The notes under the pieces are model-generated. The model was not told the DNA's origin. It did not search any database and was given only the letters and a program-made list of their open reading frames with translations. Made by a program: the position numbers and the translations under genes. Below, piece by piece: positions 63,285 through 64,000 of a DNA stretch of 64,000 nucleotides (position 1 is the first letter of the stretch; every line of letters begins with the position of its first letter). The stretch spans positions 16,143 to 80,142 of the forward strand of contig JAGPMN010000002.1 in the NCBI GenBank assembly GCA_018052825.1, given 5' to 3'. Origin of the DNA: Methanothrix sp. (GTDB lineage: Archaea; Halobacteriota; Methanosarcinia; Methanotrichales; Methanotrichaceae).

Positions 63285-63783
63285 CTATTTCCTGTTCTTT
63301 GGGACTCTCACACAGTCCTGTCCCTGGATTTGATCTCCGCCGCTCGCCTCATTGAGCCGGCCGGTTAAAGTCAGCGGAATCCCTGCACCGGCTGCCTTGT
63401 CAAGCTCCAGAGTTCCAACCAGAGCCCGGGCCTCGAACTTCAGGACAATGTCCAAGATGCCGTCTCCATTCAAATCATGGCAGGCACAGAACGGTGTAGC
63501 GACATCTTCCAGGCTCCACCGGATGGACGGCGACACAACGTATTCAACCCCTGTCCTGCTCATAGTGACGCTGGAGGGATCTATCTCTGAGACATTGAAA
63601 TCATTGCTGTCCAGAATGGCTACAGAGATAACTCTCATCTCTTTGAGGTTGATGGGATCGGGGGCAGGAGCCAGGCTTGATATCAATGAAGACCAGCCTT
63701 GCTGGTTCTTCTTCAGGCCACGATACCTCTATCCTATCCATTCCAAATGTTGCCAGTACATCGACCTCTTCGCTGGTGTTCAC
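63285..63783 (-). pseudogene. Remnant of a secreted protein with an IDIKPGS-type repeat domain, frameshifted
   Basis: One frame from GTG 63783 gives DVLATFGMDRIEV and VFIDIKPGSCP, then breaks; a second frame resumes with DPINLKEMRVISVAILDSND, IRWSLEDVATPFCACHDLNG and GDQIQGQDC. The join falls in a run of five C/G at 63660-63664: one base fewer would restore IDIKPGSCPDPINLK, the usual domain. The N terminus is also missing. It is a decayed gene or a one-base error combined with truncation. Confidence 0.7.
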
Positions 63784-63789
63784 AGAACT

Positions 63790-64000
63790 GGGGGCCGTCT
63801 CGATGCCCGGGCCCTGTCACGACTGCAGGATGAGCCTGGGGTTATCGGCCTGGCAGAGGTCATGAACTATCCGGGAGTTCTCTTTCGCGATGCAGAGCTG
63901 ATGAAAAAGCTCTCCCTTGCGGGGAGCAGGCCCGTGGACGGCCATGCTCCGGGGCTATCCGGCAGGGATCTCTCAGCTTACATATCTGCGGGCATACGCT
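63790..64000 (+). pseudogene. Internal fragment of adenine deaminase, running off the right edge
   Basis: From about 63790 the frame reads GRLDARALSRLQDEPGVIGL, AEVMNYPGVLFRDAELM and VDGHAPGLSGRDLSAYISAG, all typical of adenine deaminase (Ade). The metal-binding HxH N-terminal third is absent upstream, where the remnant of a secreted-protein gene lies on the other strand. A one-base shift may also sit in GGGGGCC at 63790-63796. The 3' part is outside the window. It looks like a truncated gene, though assembly error is possible. Confidence 0.6.

Noticed and set aside
1..64000. CRISPR arrays, rRNA, replication origin
   Set aside because: No regularly spaced repeats, no rRNA sequence, and no cluster of origin repeats next to an orc1/cdc6 gene were seen.

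Overview
The window is chromosomal DNA of a methanogenic archaeon. Evidence includes methanogenesis marker proteins 14 and 8, an FmdE-family protein, archaeal GluRS, a geranylgeranylglyceryl-phosphate geranylgeranyltransferase-like UbiA enzyme, archaeal ribosomal protein eS17, UPF0212, DUF61 and DUF5611 families, archaeal FAD synthase and CoaD, an intron-containing tRNA-Ser, and TATA-type promoters. High GC outside intergenic regions, a prominent sodium:solute symporter that could carry acetate, and several secreted proteins of no known family suggest a Methanothrix (Methanosaeta)-like member of the Methanosarcinales. That assignment is inference. There are no rRNA genes and I saw no CRISPR array.

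Layout. 1-4.5 kb: 5' part of an amidohydrolase, tRNA-Ser with intron, a histone-deacetylase-fold protein, UPF0212, then a complete ISAzo13-type insertion sequence beside a decayed cysteine-cluster gene and a metallophosphoesterase. 4.6-13.5 kb: secreted and membrane proteins, a primase-large-subunit-like protein, marker 14, a secreted nuclease, an AhpD-like protein, FmdE, gltX, a UbiA prenyltransferase and a winged-helix regulator. 14-17.2 kb: a LeuA/CimA-type synthase with an anomalous 5' end and a QueG-like Fe-S protein. 17.2-21.9 kb: a regulatory region followed by three genes for a NuoE/NuoF/(ferredoxin-FrhB fusion) complex, the most interesting system in the window. 22-33 kb: tRNA-Glu, endonuclease III, an MgtC-like protein, tRNA-Val, symporter plus a 31-residue membrane ORF, overlapping IMPase/FBPase and NAD kinase genes, methyltransferases, DUF1646 transporter, and an EF-Tu-like protein without GTPase motifs. 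33.5-38 kb: a compact trpDFEGC operon. 38.4-38.7 kb: a probable MITE. 39-48.7 kb: secreted protein, endonuclease Q, LarB, an eS17-dapA-dapB operon, ThiD, a helical-repeat protein, DUF61, a degenerate response regulator and an HD phosphohydrolase. 48.9-53 kb: TrkA, TrkH and LarC. 53.2-58.1 kb: tetrapyrrole operon hemL-hemC-cobA/hemD-ahbC-like. 58.2-63.2 kb: pycA-birA-JAMM-ribL-coaD, then marker 8 and a small zinc-ribbon gene on the other strand. 63.3-64 kb: two truncated or frameshifted gene remnants facing each other.

Functional themes are cofactor and electron-carrier metabolism (F420/NAD exchange, NADP, FAD, CoA, biotin, siroheme/heme/F430 precursors, nickel-pincer maturation proteins), amino-acid synthesis (Trp, Lys, Leu/Ile) and ion transport.
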